Below are positions 1 through 9,636 of a stretch of 64,000 bases of DNA, piece by piece. Source of the DNA: Posidonia oceanica (Eukaryota > Streptophyta > Magnoliopsida > Alismatales > Posidoniaceae); contig JAZBRS010000020.1 of NCBI GenBank assembly GCA_037176725.1, positions 103,248,501 through 103,312,500 on the forward strand, read 5' to 3'. A model generated the notes under the pieces. The model was given only the letters and a program-made list of their open reading frames with translations. It made no database searches and was not told the origin of the DNA. Both the position numbers and the translations under genes were made by a program. The first letter of the stretch is position 1. Each line of letters begins with the position of its first letter.

Positions 1-755
1 AAAACCGATTTATATCGGAACACTGAAATCTGGAAAGAGTCTAAACCACTGAATCCCACCGGTACACCGCTAGTGTGATCTACAGCTTAAATTAATATCG
101 GAACACCGTTTCAAAACGGAATACCGATTTAGTCGAACGTTGGAGATTTTTGGTCGACCGATTGATTTCGGTATACCTTTTATACTAGTCGTTTGTGAAC
201 GTTGAGCTATTCATTAGACACATCTTTGGGTCATGCTATACCTATAAATAGGACTCCCTAAGGTACACCAACACATATACTATCTTGTACTACCCATTTG
301 CTAAGCTCAAAGATCTTATTTAGTGAGAATACTCCCAAGATAGTCAAAAAGAGATTCCTAGTGGAAATTCTGTTGGGAGATCAAAAGAGATACTGCTTGT
401 AAGATTGTTGTAATCAAGGAGGATACTTCTCTAGCTATGAGAAGGGCTCTACGGGTTTTGCAGTGGAAGTTTATATCTTCATCAAGTAAGTGTATTTACG
501 TTGATAAGATTAAGGGAACTCCAGAGGGGATCTAGGAGTGGACTAGGCTGGGTTGGCTGAACCACTATATATCTATTGTGTCATATCTCATTGCCTCTTA
601 TCTCCTTCTATGCTTGTTATAGTTTAATATTCAAATTGCTTAACTTGGATCATTTATTTGAATATTACTCATCGTGTGTTTAAAATTGTTTAAATTCTGC
701 ATAAATTTTAAATACTCTATTCACCCCCCTCTAGAGTAGCCACTCGATCCTAACA
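1..755 (+). repeat. 5' LTR of the copia element (partial)
   Basis: Nearly identical in sequence and order to 10015-10760. It ends in CTAACA two bases before the primer-binding site. It is rich in short dyads built from ACCGATTT, CGGAACACCG and CCGTTTCAAAACGG (about 106-120), which lie upstream of the TATA box as an enhancer would. Confidence 0.93.
243..250 (+). promoter_or_regulatory. TATA box of the copia 5' LTR
   Basis: TATAAATA follows the dyad-rich U3 segment. The same octamer is in the right LTR at 10257-10264. Transcription would be expected to start about 25-35 bp downstream (inference). Confidence 0.7.
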
Positions 756-757
756 AT

Positions 758-770
758 TGGTATCAGAGCC
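758..770 (+). other. Primer-binding site, initiator-Met tRNA type
   Basis: TGGTATCAGAGCC lies two bases after the LTR end. This is the usual plant copia primer-binding site, complementary to the 3' end of initiator methionine tRNA. It fixes the element's orientation as + strand. Confidence 0.93.
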
Positions 771-817
771 TGGTTGTCTAGAAATTAAGATCTAACAATC
801 TATTTAGACAAAGAAAA

Positions 818-2302
818 ATGGCTTCAACTAGTAATAATGCAATTGAGGGTCAAAGCATTAACAGACCACCATTTTTTAATGGAAACAACTACACTTATTG
901 GAAATGTAGGATGATAATATATTTAAAATCAATAAACTTCAAACTATGGGTTATAATAATTAATGGTTTTCCTAAAAATGATAAACCTTATAGTGAATGG
1001 AGTGAAGAAGATGAAAGATTAGCTACCTTAGATGCAAAAGGTCTTAACATACTATTTTGTGCTGTAAATCAGGAACAATTTAATAAAATATCAAATTGTA
1101 CAACTGCACAACAAGCTTGGCATAATCTTGAAGTAACCCATGAAGAGACTAATCAAGTCAAGGAAACAAAAATCAACATGCTAGTGCATAAATATGAACT
1201 GTTTAAAATGAAACCAAATGAGCCTATTGGAGAGATGTTTACTAGATTCTGTGATATAACAAACTCTCTACAAGCTCTAGGAAAAAGTTATCCTCAAAGT
1301 GATTTGGTAAGAAAAGTATTAAGATCTTTAACCCCTGAATGGGAAAAGAAAACTACTGCTATAGAAGAAGCTAAAGATCTATCAACTTATGTCTTAGAAA
1401 ACTTAATTGGAAATTTAACTTCATATGAAGTTCAAATGCAAGAGAAAGAAACTGACAAACAACCAATTAAAAAGGTAATTGCACTTAAAACAACTAGCAA
1501 CTCAGAAACAGAAAATGAAGATGATGAGGAGATCGCTCTCCTTACAAGAAGATTCAAAAGATTTATAAGAAACAAGAAGTTTCCAAAGAAGGAAAAATTT
1601 AATGAACAAGAAGATGCACCCCTATGCTTTAATTGTAACAAACCTAGACATCTCAAGGGAGATTGCCCATTGCTCAAAATGAAAATTTTTAGAAAAGATA
1701 CTAGAAGGCCTCAAAAAAAGGCTCTCCAAGCCACTTGGGATAAGACTAACTCTTCTTCTGATGAAGAATCATCCTCTGATACTGAAAGAGCAAATATGTG
1801 CTTCATGGCACAAGAAGAAAGCTCTATCTCCCAAAGTGATGATATGGAAGAGCTATTAGATGCCTTTAATGATTTATATGAAAAATATAAAACTCTAAAA
1901 TCATCATCAAAACTTCTAAATCAACAAAATGAAGATTTAGTAAAGAAAAATGATGCACTTATAAATGAAGGAGAAAAATTAATGTTTGAAAATGAAGATC
2001 TAAGTATTAAGAATACAGAATTAAATATGGATCTAAAACATATGAGATTTAAGATTTCCACCTTAGAAAAAGATATAAAAACTTTAAAAGATAAGAGTAA
2101 TGATCTTTTTAACACTGTTATAAAATTTACCAAGGGAAAACAAAATCTAGATTTGTTATTATCTAGTCAAAGACCTTCAATGTACAAACAAGGTATTGGT
2201 TATTCCTCTTTTAAGGATAAACCATATAAAAATGGATTTATTAGAGAATCAACACATGAGAAATACATTTTTGTGGTAAAGAAACCAAATCCATCTAAGT
2301 AG
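818..2302 (+). CDS. gag: Copia Gag (capsid/nucleocapsid), open over 494 aa
   Basis: This is the structural protein that would package the element's RNA into cytoplasmic particles. The N-terminal part (about residues 15-60, with NGNNYTYWKCRM) and the following helical segment match the UBN2-type copia Gag family. A CCHC zinc knuckle starts near residue 270 (CX2CX4HX4C), where the usual Gly before the His is Arg. A Lys/Glu-rich coiled-coil-like tail covers roughly residues 345-435. The ATG is the first in the leader, 48 bp after the primer-binding site. A stop at 2300-2302 precedes protease, which opens at 2389. In this lineage gag and pol are often one frame, so the stop may be a lesion. Confidence 0.9.
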   Translation: MASTSNNAIEGQSINRPPFFNGNNYTYWKCRMIIYLKSINFKLWVIIINGFPKNDKPYSEWSEEDERLATLDAKGLNILFCAVNQEQFNKISNCTTAQQAWHNLEVTHEETNQVKETKINMLVHKYELFKMKPNEPIGEMFTRFCDITNSLQALGKSYPQSDLVRKVLRSLTPEWEKKTTAIEEAKDLSTYVLENLIGNLTSYEVQMQEKETDKQPIKKVIALKTTSNSETENEDDEEIALLTRRFKRFIRNKKFPKKEKFNEQEDAPLCFNCNKPRHLKGDCPLLKMKIFRKDTRRPQKKALQATWDKTNSSSDEESSSDTERANMCFMAQEESSISQSDDMEELLDAFNDLYEKYKTLKSSSKLLNQQNEDLVKKNDALINEGEKLMFENEDLSIKNTELNMDLKHMRFKISTLEKDIKTLKDKSNDLFNTVIKFTKGKQNLDLLLSSQRPSMYKQGIGYSSFKDKPYKNGFIRESTHEKYIFVVKKPNPSK

Positions 2303-2388
2303 GTACAAAGGGATAGATTTGGCAACAGTAGAATCCGTACTACCAAAATTTGGGTACCTAAAACTTTGTTATCCTCTAATGTAGGAAC

Positions 2389-2948
2389 ATGATGAACTCA
2401 AAGTGGATCTTGAATAGTGGTTGCTCTCATCACATGACCGAAGATCATAATCTCCTGAGCACTTTTAAGTCCAAAGACAAAGGAACAGTCACATTCGAAA
2501 ATAATGCTGAGGGAACAATTGTCGGGATAGGAAGTGTAGGTAATCCTAACAACCCTTCTATTGAAAATGTTTTATTAGTTGATGGTTTAAAACATAATTT
2601 AATTAGCATTAGTCAATTATGTGATATTGGTTATAAAGTTTTATTTGATAAGAAAGAATGTACAATCTTTATAGCAACCACAAACAAAATAATATTTACT
2701 GGAAATAGAGAACATAATGTATATAAAATTAAAGTATCCTATAAAACAAATAAAATAATATCATATGTTGCTTCTACAAATGATGATGCTTGGCTATGGC
2801 ATAGAAGACTTGGTCATGCCAATATGGGACAATTATCTAAATTATCCAAAGGTGATTTTATTCATGGTTTGCCAAAAATCGATTTCAAAAAGGATAGATT
2901 ATGTGATGCATGCTAATATGGAAAACAAATTAAATCTTCCTTTAAAAC
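2389..2948 (+). pseudogene. pol: Copia protease plus GAG-pre-integrase segment (broken)
   Basis: The start of pol. The retropepsin-like motif reads WILNSGCSHHMT where the family has D-S-G, so the catalytic Asp is replaced by Asn (GAT to AAT). A typical GAG-pre-integrase/zinc segment follows (WHRRLGHANMGQL ... DAC). The frame is stopped by TAA at 2914-2916, most simply a CAA-to-TAA change. Coding similarity resumes after the stop and runs into the solo-LTR insertion at 2949. The missing Asp alone should abolish self-processing. Confidence 0.88.
2944..2948. repeat. Left target-site duplication (AAAAC) of the solo LTR
   Basis: AAAAC precedes TG at 2949 and recurs at 4534-4538 after the terminal CA. 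Removing 2949-4538 restores the integrase reading frame. Confidence 0.93.
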
Positions 2949-4533
2949 TGTAAATATCCCATTTTCGCATTTCTGAGAGTTCATAGAGGACTGAAACTTC
3001 TGAGGCACCCAGATCACACAACTAAGGCTTAATAACACATTTTCCAGATTTTCCGTGATTTGTTTAAAGCATCGCTTGATTTTACTTGACTCAAGGTTGT
3101 TAGCTGTGGCATAGCTAACGTACTCAGACTCGTGGCAAGTCTGAGTACCTCGAGTACCCTTTATTCCTACTCAGATCAATGGCAAATTTGAGTTAAAGAA
3201 GATGTTTTTACGATTTCATAAGATTTCTGAAGTTTTCCAGGCTTTTATCATGTTTCTCTGGATTAACTTAAAAGACAGGGTTAAAAATGCAAAAGACCTA
3301 GCTAGTTGCCTCCCAGAGCGGCAACACAGCGAGGCGCCTTTCAGAGGGGCAGCTGGACTGTGTAGGCGCCTGTGTGACAGGCGACTTACAACCTGCCTCT
3401 CTCTCTAGCTTAACAATCAATATCCTCGACATTAATATAAACTATACGGGAATTTTATAAGCTATTATAACATTTTTCTGTAAATTATTGATATTTATAT
3501 GATTTTCTAGCATTTAATATATGGTATAACACATATATCATATAAAATAAATAATCAAAGAACAATCTAGAAAATCCTAGGTGGCTTCAATAAATATCTT
3601 TATTTTCTACATGTTTTAATGTGCTAATCCAATCCCTCAAAATCAAAAACCAATCCCTTAAAATCAGAAACAAATATTTTAGTTGCCTGGAATAGTACAG
3701 CAGCTAGGCACCTGTGTGATAGGCGACTAGCTGATGTGGACTCCGCTGACCTAGTCTTGCGGAGTTTCCACGGCATTTGCACAATCTTTTCGGGAGATAT
3801 TTGTGCCAGTCGCTTGCCTATGCGGCGACTAGCCATAAATATCGGTTTTCTTCTAGAAACTTCAAGAACTTTCCTAGATATGAGCCACCCATGTCCCACG
3901 AACCTATAAATAGACTCCGTGAGTCAGTGCTCGGGGGATCTCAAAAGGGAGGCAATTTTAAGATTTTTAGGGTTTAAGGAGGCCAAATTTAGAGAGAGAG
4001 ACAGCCATCTTCTAAGAGAGAAACCCTAGCCTCCAATATCAATCCTAGAGATCACCACGTCCCAACTTAGATCCCAGAGATCTCGAGCCTAGCCGGAGCT
4101 CCGACCATGCCTCCACTTCCTCATTCCACTGCATACAGCACGAGGGTGAAGGGAGTATCTTCTTCCAATCTACTTTTTCATTTCATATTGCATTTCTTAA
4201 ATTATGACCCATAGCATAAGCATACGGGGAACAACCCCCGGTTAGTATTAGATTTATTTGTTTCTATTATTCTCTGTTTTCTTTTGTTATCATTTACTAC
4301 ACACGAACTTACCAAGATCTATCTTTATTTGTTTTGAAGGAAAGGAATATGCTCACGTAACACGAGGAAGCCACTGGACGACATCCTGCCGTCGATCTAG
4401 TGAGCCGAGTACCCACATCATCATCATCTCCCCAGGCGCCTTGTCCGCCCATTGACGAGTGGTGATCACAATAAGTTGATAACGTTGTGGAAGCGTCGTC
4501 ATCTTCATAAACACCCCCAAATCCACATCCACA
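2949..4533 (+). mobile_element. Solo LTR of an unidentified LTR retrotransposon
   Basis: A 1585-bp insert starts TGTAAATATCCC, ends CCACATCCACA and is flanked by perfect AAAAC duplications. It has no internal coding region, which is the expected product of recombination between two LTRs. TATAAATAG at 3905-3913 gives a plausible + orientation. It carries two diverged copies of a GGCGCCTGTGTGACAGGCGACT-like segment (about 3363-3388 and 3698-3724). Short ORFs inside are not convincing. The family was not recognised. Confidence 0.9.
3120..3148. repeat. Perfect 11-bp inverted repeat in the solo LTR
   Basis: GTACTCAGACT and AGTCTGAGTAC are separated by CGTGGCA. A weaker relative follows at about 3168-3195. 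Role unknown. Confidence 0.8.
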
Positions 4534-4538
4534 AAAAC
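4534..4538. repeat. Right target-site duplication (AAAAC) of the solo LTR
   Basis: Second copy of the pentamer at 2944-2948. The integrase coding sequence continues directly after it. Confidence 0.93.
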
Positions 4539-5517
4539 GAAAGAAATGATTTCTACTACCAAACCATTGGAACTAATTCATATCGATTTATTTGGTCCTA
4601 GTAGAATCTTAAGTCTAGGAGGTAAAAGATATGCTTTTGTAATAGTAGATGACTTTTCGAGATTTACATGGATATTATTTTTAACAAATAAAAATGATGT
4701 ATTTTCTAAATTTCAAAAGTTTTGCAAAATAATTCAAAATGAAAAGGGATTTGGTATTATTAAAATAAGAAGTGACCATGGAGGAGAATTTGAAAATTAG
4801 GTTTTTGAAAGCTTTTGTGAAGAAAATGGTTTTCAACATAATTTCTCTTTTCCTAGGACTCCACAACAAAATGGAGTTGTTGAAAGAAAAAATAGAACAC
4901 TACAAGAAATGGCTAGAACTATGCTTTGTGAAAATAATTTACCTAAGCATTTCTGGGCCGAAGCTGTCAATACAGCTTGCTATATTTTAAATAGAGTTCT
5001 ACTTATACCTATTTTAAATAAAACTCCTTTTAAGCTTTGGTTTTGCAAGATTCCAAAATTTTCATATTTCAAGGTTTTTGGTTGCAAATGCTTTATTTTG
5101 AACACCAAAGATAATTTGGATAAATTTGATCCCAAATCTGATGAAGGAATATTTCTTGGATATTCTCATAGAAGCAAGGCATATAGAATATATAACAAAA
5201 GAACACTTACTATAGAAGAATCAATGCATGTAAACTTTGATGAAAATAGCATTAAAATTGTAAATCTTGAAAATGAAGTAAATAATGATCAAATAACTAA
5301 GCCTGAAAATAATGAAAACATAACTAAGTTAGAAGAAACTGAAATCAACACATCTAACTGGCAATTTGTTCATGGTCACCCTAAGGAACAAATCATTGGA
5401 GATATTTCCAAGGGAATATTGACCAAATCCAAATTGGATCACGAATGTGCCACCTATGCATTCATTTCATCTATTGAGCCGAAAAATGTTAATGAGGCTT
5501 GTAATGATGAATATTGA
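4539..5517 (+). pseudogene. pol: Copia integrase (broken)
   Basis: Continuation of pol after the solo LTR. The integrase core is clear: an LELIHIDLFGP segment with the first catalytic Asp, a VIVDDFSRFTWI segment, IRSDHGGEFEN with the second Asp, and PQQNGVVERKNRTLQEMAR with the Glu. A TAG stop at 4798-4800 lies between the second Asp and the Glu, but similarity continues across it. The C-terminal part has the copia motif KVFGCKCF and a linker to RT. A TGA at 5515-5517 (a TGG-to-TGA type change) closes this stretch. Confidence 0.9.
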
Positions 5518-6993
5518 ATGATTGCTATGAATGAAGAGTTAAATCAATTTAAAAGAAATAATGTTTGGGAATTAGTTCCGAAACCAAAAGATCATCCAAT
5601 AATTGGGACTAAATGAATTTTTAGAAATAAACTAGATGAATTAGGTAGGATAGTTAAAAATAAGGCTAGGTTAGTGGCACAAGGGTATAATCAAGATGAA
5701 GGAATAGACTTTGATGAAACATATGCCCCAGTAGCCTGATTAGAATTCATTAGCATGTTATTAGCTTATGCAAGTTCCATGAACTTTAAATTATATCAAA
5801 TGGATGTTAAAAGTGTCTTTTTGAATGGGGTGATTGAGGAAGAAGTATATGTAAAACAACCCCCTGGATTTGAAAATGAATTATATACAGATTATGTATT
5901 TAAATTAAACAAAGCACTCTATGGACTAAAGCAAGCTCCTAGAGCTTGGTATGATAGGTTAAAAGAGCTTTGTTATTGGAGTTGCTAATACAACTCTATT
6001 TATCAAGAAGAATGAAAAATGCATTCTATTAATCCAAATCTATGTTGATGATATCATATTTGGATCAACAAATGAAAATCTTTGTGAAGAATTCTCAAAC
6101 ATTATGCAAAAGGAATTTGAGATGAGCATGATGGGAGAATTAAATTATTTTCTTCGGTTTCAAGTGAAACAAATGAATGAAGGAATATTTATCTTCCAAG
6201 AAAAATATACAAAAGAATTGTTGAAAAGATTTGAAATGGAAAACTCAAAGGAAGCTAAAACACCTATGACTACAAACACTAAGTTAGACAAGGATGAAAA
6301 TTGGAAAAATGTAGATCAAAAGATGTATAGAGGCATGATTGGTTCCCTCCTATACTTAACTGCTAGTAGACCAGACATTATGTTTAGTATCTGTACTTGT
6401 GCTAGATATCAAGCTGCACCTAAGGAATCTCATCTAATTGTAGTTAAAAGAATATTTAGATATCTACATGGAACTACAGAATTAGGTCTATTCTATCCTA
6501 AAAATACAAACTTAGAATTAATAAGATATAGTGATGCCGATTATGCTGGATGTAAGACTGATAGGAAGAGCACTAGTGGAACTTGTCAATTTTTAGGGCA
6601 TTCATTGGTTTCTTGGTTTAGCAAGAAACAAAATAGTGTTGCCTTATCCACTACTGAAGCAAAATACATCGCAGTTGGATGTTGCTGTGCCCAAATATTA
6701 TGGATGAAACAAACTTTAAAAGATTTTGACTTAACATTTAACACAACACCTATAATGTGTGATAATACAAGTGCAATTAATCTCTCTAAAAGTCCTACAA
6801 ATCATTCAAGAACTAAACACTTGAAGTTAGACACCACTTCTTAAGAAATCATGTTGCAAACAGCAATATAAAATTAGAATTTATTTCCACAAGTGATTAA
6901 TTAGCAGATATTTTTACTAAACCTCTAGATGAATCACAATTTGTAAAAATTAGAAGACATCTAGGTTTATGCAAGATATGTGACCTTGAATAA
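5518..6993 (+). pseudogene. pol: Copia reverse transcriptase and RNase H (broken)
   Basis: RT begins near NNVWELVPKPKDHP and includes [38 protein letters not shown] and the active-site motif YVDDIIFGSTN at about 6040-6072. RNase H has SDADYAGCKTDRKSTSGTCQ, LSTTEAKYIA and CDNTSAI. Breaks: TGA near 5614 (TGG type), TGA near 5738 (CGA type), a small deletion with frameshift near 5965-5980, a short deletion near 6830, and TAA near 6898 inside the terminal LADIFTKPLD segment. The end at 6993 is the natural stop after CDLE. Confidence 0.9.
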
Positions 6994-7011
6994 AAATTAA
7001 AATAAAATTTT

Positions 7012-7470
7012 TTGAACAAAGATCAAATTCGGTATACTGAAAGTCATCAGTTTACCGATTTCTGTATAAATCTAACAGATTGTTTACATCACCGATTTTG
7101 TCCAGATTTCCGAAAATCCTTGTTTCGGAAGTTCATTTTTGATCGATTTTCCGAAAATCCCTGTTTCGGAAGTACATTTTGGACCGATTTTTCAAAAATC
7201 CTTGTTTCAGAAGAACAATTTCATCCAGTCTACCGATTATTCAGATAACAAAAATTCTGCAGATTTTTCAGTGAACCGATATTCATCGGTTTTCCGAAAA
7301 TCCCTGTTTCGAAAGTTCATTTTGGACCGATTTTCTGAAAAACCCTGTTTCGAAAGAACATTTTGTTTCGATCAACCGATTTGTATGTAAAGCAAAAATT
7401 ATATAGATTTTTTTCGATGAACCGATTTAAATCGGTGTTCCAAAAATCCCTAATTCAGAAGAACATTTTG
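7012..7470 (+). repeat. Degenerate tandem repeats behind copia pol
   Basis: At least five imperfect copies of a roughly 55-65-bp unit carry CCGATTTTCCGAAAATCC, TTTCGGAAG and TTCATTTTGGACC in the same order. The unit is dyad-rich and resembles the ACCGATTT/CGGAACACCG modules of the element's own LTR. It lies between the pol stop and the promoter-like region of the extra gene. Confidence 0.8.
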
Positions 7471-7571
7471 CTCCAATAGAATGAATTATTATTTTATATC
7501 GAACAAGTCGGAATACCGTTCAGTTTTTGATATACTGTTTTTCATTTTAAAATCATTTTCGATTCTAAAAC

Positions 7572-7597
7572 TTAGGGTTTAAAATTTTCTATATAAA
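7572..7597 (+). promoter_or_regulatory. Promoter-like telo-box plus TATA box upstream of the extra ORF
   Basis: TTAGGGTTT (reverse of the plant telo-box AAACCCTAA) at 7572-7580 is followed by TATATAAA at 7590-7597. A pyrimidine-rich leader of about 100 bp then precedes the ATG at 7718, whose context is CATCAATGGC. This is the usual arrangement of a plant housekeeping-type promoter. It is independent of the LTR promoter. Confidence 0.6.
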
Positions 7598-7717
7598 CCC
7601 CATCTTCCGTTTTCGACTGACACTCCCTTCCAGCCCTAAGCCTCCTCCTCTGCCTCTCCGTCCTCCGTCCCTTCTCAAAAACCCTTCACCGTCGGCTCTC
7701 CATCCTCCTCTTCATCA

Positions 7718-8850
7718 ATGGCACCTAAGAAGAGTTTTGCTCAGAAGCCCAAAAGGAAAGCTCCCTCCATCACTCACTTCGGCGACTCCTCCAAAGATGA
7801 CCACACTTACAGAAACAAGTTTCTTCATTTCATCGACGAGGAAGCCATGAAGGATCACCGGGAGCGATTTGCCAATAGAGAAGTCCTCACCAATCGGAAG
7901 GTGAATTTCGACACTTTGGGTGACATTGGCTCTCTCTTTCAAGCTCAGTCTTTAACTCCATTTTTAGCATCTATTGGCGATCATAAGTACTATCCACACT
8001 TAGTATCACAATTCTATGCCAATTTAACAATTTCAGCTGGCACTTATGATTCCTACCTGTTAGGTATAGAAATGACCTTTGATGAAGTTCTTATAGGTCA
8101 ATTGCTAAAATCCCATCCTCAAGAATAGACATCACTTTATCTGTTGAGGAATTAGGTTTAACTTATCTTGAAATAAATAAAACCATCTCTTTAAATAAAA
8201 AGAGTACCTTTATTCCCAACAAAATAAATCAATTGTCTAGGACAGCTAGAATAATCGCATATATTCTTGCTGCTAACATCATTCAAAAGAAAGGACATTT
8301 TGATGAGTTAAGTAGCATGACTTGTAAGGCAGTATATGCAATCATGAAAAAGATCCCTATAAATTGGACTCATGTCATAGTCCACCATATGACACATATC
8401 AAAATCAAGCTATTTTATGGACCTCTCCTCACATATCTGTTCATTTACTTTGATGTACCATTAGATAATGAGCCATCCCTTCCTATTAGAACCCGTCCTA
8501 TAGATAGTATCGCCATAGATAGAATGGAGAAAGCTTTGGAGAGAGCAAATGCTCTTAAAAGTGTTCGTCCATCTTCCTCAAGATCTCAAGTACCTCAAGT
8601 TGAGAGTTCTGAAGAGGAAGAAGAGGATAATAATAAAGAAGAAATAGAAAAATTGAGAAAAGAAATAGAAGAGATCAAACTCAGTCAAGAGGCAAACTTT
8701 GCGGCCAACCGTGAATGGCAAAACAAAGTTGACAACTGGCAAAACAGTGTGGATGATTGGGAGATGAGAATTGAGAAGACAATGGAAGATCAACACGTGG
8801 AGATTCTGAGATATCTCCTAGGACATCCGCCTCCACCCTCTATCCAGTGA
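7718..8850 (+). pseudogene. Extra ORF behind copia pol: putative plant transposon-protein domain plus coiled coil (one frameshift)
   Basis: The first frame (7718-8128) starts with a basic Lys/Pro-rich segment and contains FHFIDEEA and a segment around VSQFYANLTISAGTYDSYLLGIEMTFDEVLIGQLL. That pattern recalls the 'putative plant transposon protein' domain seen in many plant mobile-element ORFs. Similarity continues in another frame from about 8105 (SSRIDITLSVEELG) through 8850, so one single-base indel near 8100-8110 breaks one ORF of about 375 aa. The C-terminal part is acidic, then Lys/Glu-rich coiled coil, ending in a Trp-containing region. SIRE elements often carry an ORF here. No membrane segment marks it as envelope-like, and its function is unknown. 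Confidence 0.7.
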
Positions 8851-9636
8851 TTGGATTATTTCCTCTCTTCTACAATTATGTATTTCTTCATATTCTGGCA
8901 TGTAAAAGGTCATATATATTAGGATAATATTGTGACATTATCATTTCTTATATGATATGGAATGTTGCCTATATGATTTTGTGTTATGTGTTGTTATGCT
9001 ATTGAGTTATAGGAATGATCTTAGATTCTATACATATTACCTAAAAGTGAATAATATTCATAGTAATAGTGTTAACTTAAATTGAAAAGGAAGGAAATTA
9101 AAATATCTGATTGATATCTTGAATGGTTCTAGAAATTAAAATATCAGATTACTTGAATGGTTATGCTATTGAGTTCAGATTACTCATGATATCTCAAAGG
9201 GATACTTGATTGACAAATTTGACATTCATTTGATTTATATGAATGTTTTGGTATATCTCTTTTGATATATGAAATAATTATAGAAAATTATTCCAATTTG
9301 GAACATTTTCTTAGATTGAATATGGTATAAAGTCTTGATTATAAATATAGTATGGTTAAGATTGAAACTTTTTGTATTATGACAAAAAGGGGGAGAAAAT
9401 TTAATATCACATATTTTGAATTAAAGCCTATAGTAAAGGGGAGCATGAAAATCAAATTGAAAGTATCAATATAATCCATGCTTATCTAGGCTTATAGTAA
9501 GAGGGAGTATTTATACAAATTTGAAAATTACTCAAATGTTTATTAGTTTATCAAATTTGTCTTATGCCTACTGATAATGGGGGAAAGTTATGAATATGTT
9601 TATGTATAGTTTTGTCATCATCAAAAAGGGGGAGAT
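8851..9636 (+). other. AT-rich 3' noncoding region with repeated polypurine tracts
   Basis: No ORF is seen. It contains several purine tracts: AAAAAGGGGGAGA at 9384-9396, shorter ones near 9436, 9499 and 9578, and the terminal one at 9623-9635. Stretches near 9100-9190 repeat one another imperfectly (the 'AAATATC(T/A)GATTACTTGAATGG' theme). Confidence 0.75.
9623..9635 (+). other. Polypurine tract of the copia element
   Basis: AAAAAGGGGGAGA, one base before TG at the 3' LTR start. It primes plus-strand DNA synthesis. An exact second copy lies at 9384-9396. Confidence 0.9.

Noticed and set aside
758..770. Possible tRNA gene remnant
   Set aside because: Only the 13-nt primer-binding complement is present; no tRNA arms follow.
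3202..4562. Short ORFs inside the solo LTR
   Set aside because: Under 100 codons, no domain, and fully inside an LTR with defined ends.
7718..8850. Retroviral envelope-like gene in the copia element
   Set aside because: The position fits, but there is no signal peptide, transmembrane helix or glycosylation-rich ectodomain; the plant transposon-protein pattern fits better.
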